Source: Pyrinomonadaceae bacterium (GTDB lineage Bacteria; Acidobacteriota; Blastocatellia; Pyrinomonadales; Pyrinomonadaceae). From it: DNA of 7,211 nt. The position numbers were made by a program, and so were the translations under genes. The notes beneath the pieces were generated by a model, which was not told where the DNA came from, searched no databases, and saw only the letters and a list, made by a program, of their open reading frames with translations. The stretch lies in the NCBI GenBank assembly GCA_025929655.1, contig JAICPV010000103.1:1-7211 (forward strand). The letters are read 5' to 3'. Positions 5,921 to 7,211 of this stretch are shown here, piece after piece (the stretch's first letter is position 1; the number at the start of each line of letters is the position of its first letter).

Positions 5921-5929
5921 TGATATAAT
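5921..5929 (+). promoter_or_regulatory. Extended -10 promoter for selB
   Basis: TGATATAAT is a perfect extended -10 (TGn followed by TATAAT at 5924-5929), lying just after the Nudix stop codon. Extended -10 promoters need little -35, and none is evident. Start of transcription would be near 5936, giving a leader of about 25 nt. A GAAGG at 5939-5943 lies 17 nt from the ATG, rather far for a Shine-Dalgarno. Confidence 0.55.
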
Positions 5930-5960
5930 CATCTAACCGAAGGCACAGTTTTTCTATCTT

Positions 5961-7211
5961 ATGGATGTAGTTGTCGGAACCGCTGGACATATCGATCACG
6001 GGAAGACCGCTTTGGTGAAGGCCCTCACCGGAACTGATACCGATCGCTTGCCGGAGGAGAAAAAACGCGGGATCACGATCGACCTGGGGTTCGCCGAGAT
6101 GGAACACGGCGGCGTCCATTTCGGGTTCGTTGACGTGCCGGGTCATGAACGTTTTGTGAAAAACATGCTCGCCGGAGCGAGCGGCGTCGACGTGGTTTTG
6201 CTGGCGGTGGCCGCGGATGAGGGCGTGATGCCGCAGACGCGCGAGCATTTCGAGATATGCCGGCTGCTTGGCGTACGGACGGGCATCGTGGCTGTCACCA
6301 AAGCCGATCTCGCGGACGAGGAAACGATCGATATCGTCAAAGCCGAGATCGCCGACGTGGTCGAAGGTTCGTTTCTTGAAACCGCCGATGTTATCCCGGT
6401 CAGCATTCGAACGGGCATCGGGTTGGAAGCTCTCAAGGACGGTCTGGCTCGCGCTGCAGAAAAAGTCCCCGACCGAAACGATCGGTTGGTCTCACGGCTC
6501 CCGGTAGATCGGGTTTTCACGAAAAAAGGTTTTGGGACTGTTGTCACTGGCACGTTAGCTTCGGGCTCGCCGGCGGAAGGCGGAGAGCTCGATCTTTTGC
6601 CTGAAGGCCGTGTCGTTAGGATCCGAAGTATCCAATCCCACGGCCGATCCGTGAAAAAAGCCGTTTCGGGAAACCGAACGGCGATCAATCTGGCGGGTCT
6701 GGATCACACTGAAGTGTCCCGCGGCATGCTTTTGGCGGAAAAAGGTGTTTTTCGACCGACGCAGGCTTTCGACGCCAGGATCGAGGTACTTTCGAACACT
6801 GAAAAGCCTGTTCGGTCGAGACAAAGGGTTCGGGTCCATGTCGGTTCCGCTGAACTCCTGGCGAGGCTTGCCGTCCTTAACGATACGGGCGAGATCGATC
6901 CGGGCAAATCGGGTTTCGTCCAATTTCGTTTCGAATCACCGGTGACCGCGATATTCGGCGACCGGTTCATAGTCCGCAGCTATTCCCCGCAAGTGACGAT
7001 CGCAGGCGGCACCGTCCTGGACAGTTTTCCCGATCGACACAGGAAGAAAAACATCGCCCATGTCATACACTTTCTAAAGACGCTTTCCGGCTCGGCCGAA
7101 GACCCGGCAGAACTTCTGAAAAATTTTGTCGCCGGTTCCGGTTTAAATGGGATCGATTTTGCGGAATTACGTGCAAGGACCGGTTGGAACGAAAACGTTC
7201 TCAACACTGCG
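5961..7211 (+). CDS. selB: Selenocysteine-specific elongation factor SelB, 3' end cut by window edge
   Basis: Specialised GTPase that carries selenocysteinyl-tRNA to the ribosome at UGA codons marked by a SECIS RNA hairpin. The 417 visible residues start directly with the G domain. The P-loop is AGHIDHGKT (8-16), switch I has RGITIDLGF (36-44), G3 is DVPGHE (58-63), and G4 is TKAD (113-116) as is usual in SelB rather than NKxD. G5 lies near VSIRTGIG (147-154). Domain II begins around LPVDRVFTKKGFGTVVTGTL (180-199), a strong SelB/EF-Tu-like signature, and domain III follows to about 345. From about 365 the first winged-helix domain of the SECIS-binding C-terminal part begins and is then cut. 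E. coli SelB is 614 residues, so perhaps 200 are missing. No selA, selD, tRNA-Sec or selenoprotein gene is visible in the window. Confidence 0.95.
   Translation, partial: MDVVVGTAGHIDHGKTALVKALTGTDTDRLPEEKKRGITIDLGFAEMEHGGVHFGFVDVPGHERFVKNMLAGASGVDVVLLAVAADEGVMPQTREHFEICRLLGVRTGIVAVTKADLADEETIDIVKAEIADVVEGSFLETADVIPVSIRTGIGLEALKDGLARAAEKVPDRNDRLVSRLPVDRVFTKKGFGTVVTGTLASGSPAEGGELDLLPEGRVVRIRSIQSHGRSVKKAVSGNRTAINLAGLDHTEVSRGMLLAEKGVFRPTQAFDARIEVLSNTEKPVRSRQRVRVHVGSAELLARLAVLNDTGEIDPGKSGFVQFRFESPVTAIFGDRFIVRSYSPQVTIAGGTVLDSFPDRHRKKNIAHVIHFLKTLSGSAEDPAELLKNFVAGSGLNGIDFAELRARTGWNENVLNTA

Noticed and set aside
6143..6688. Minus-strand open frame opposite selB (181 codons), Ser/Arg/Thr-rich
   Set aside because: Composition is typical of an antisense shadow of a GC-rich coding frame; selB on the plus strand is certain.

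Overview
The window reads as a stretch of chromosome from a Gram-negative-type bacterium, by eye around mid-50s % GC (not computed). The secreted M12B-like protease carries a tail of repeats of the form DxDGDxxxDxAVFRPSxGxWY, a style I associate with Acidobacteriota, especially the Blastocatellia/Pyrinomonadales group. That placement is an inference from one protein style, not proof. Coding density is high, and the longest gap between genes is 142 bp.

From position 1 to 5307 all genes lie on the minus strand. In transcription order they are: a secreted, zinc-dependent reprolysin-like metalloprotease with six C-terminal calcium-loop repeats, closed by a clear intrinsic terminator; a GNAT acetyltransferase; tyrosyl-tRNA synthetase (tyrS); a calcineurin-like metallophosphoesterase; and the phosphatidylglycerophosphate synthase pgsA, cut by the left edge. 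GNAT and tyrS are 15 bp apart. The phosphoesterase stop and the pgsA start overlap as ATGA, so those two are probably translationally coupled. A TATAAT box in the 43-bp gap before the phosphoesterase suggests the last pair can also be transcribed on its own.

From 5450 rightward two genes lie on the plus strand: a small Nudix hydrolase and selB, the selenocysteine-specific elongation factor, which runs off the right edge. A perfect extended -10 (TGATATAAT) precedes selB. The 142-bp divergent region between the protease and the Nudix gene holds the protease ribosome binding site and two overlapping, mutually exclusive inverted repeats just before the Nudix start codon.

Most of the content is housekeeping (tRNA charging, phospholipid synthesis, selenocysteine insertion), and I do not see a convincing undescribed system. 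The points most worth a second look are the phosphoesterase-pgsA coupling, the competing hairpins before the Nudix gene, -10-like boxes lying very close to start codons without Shine-Dalgarno sequences, and the alternating two-type repeats plus lone propeptide cysteine of the protease.
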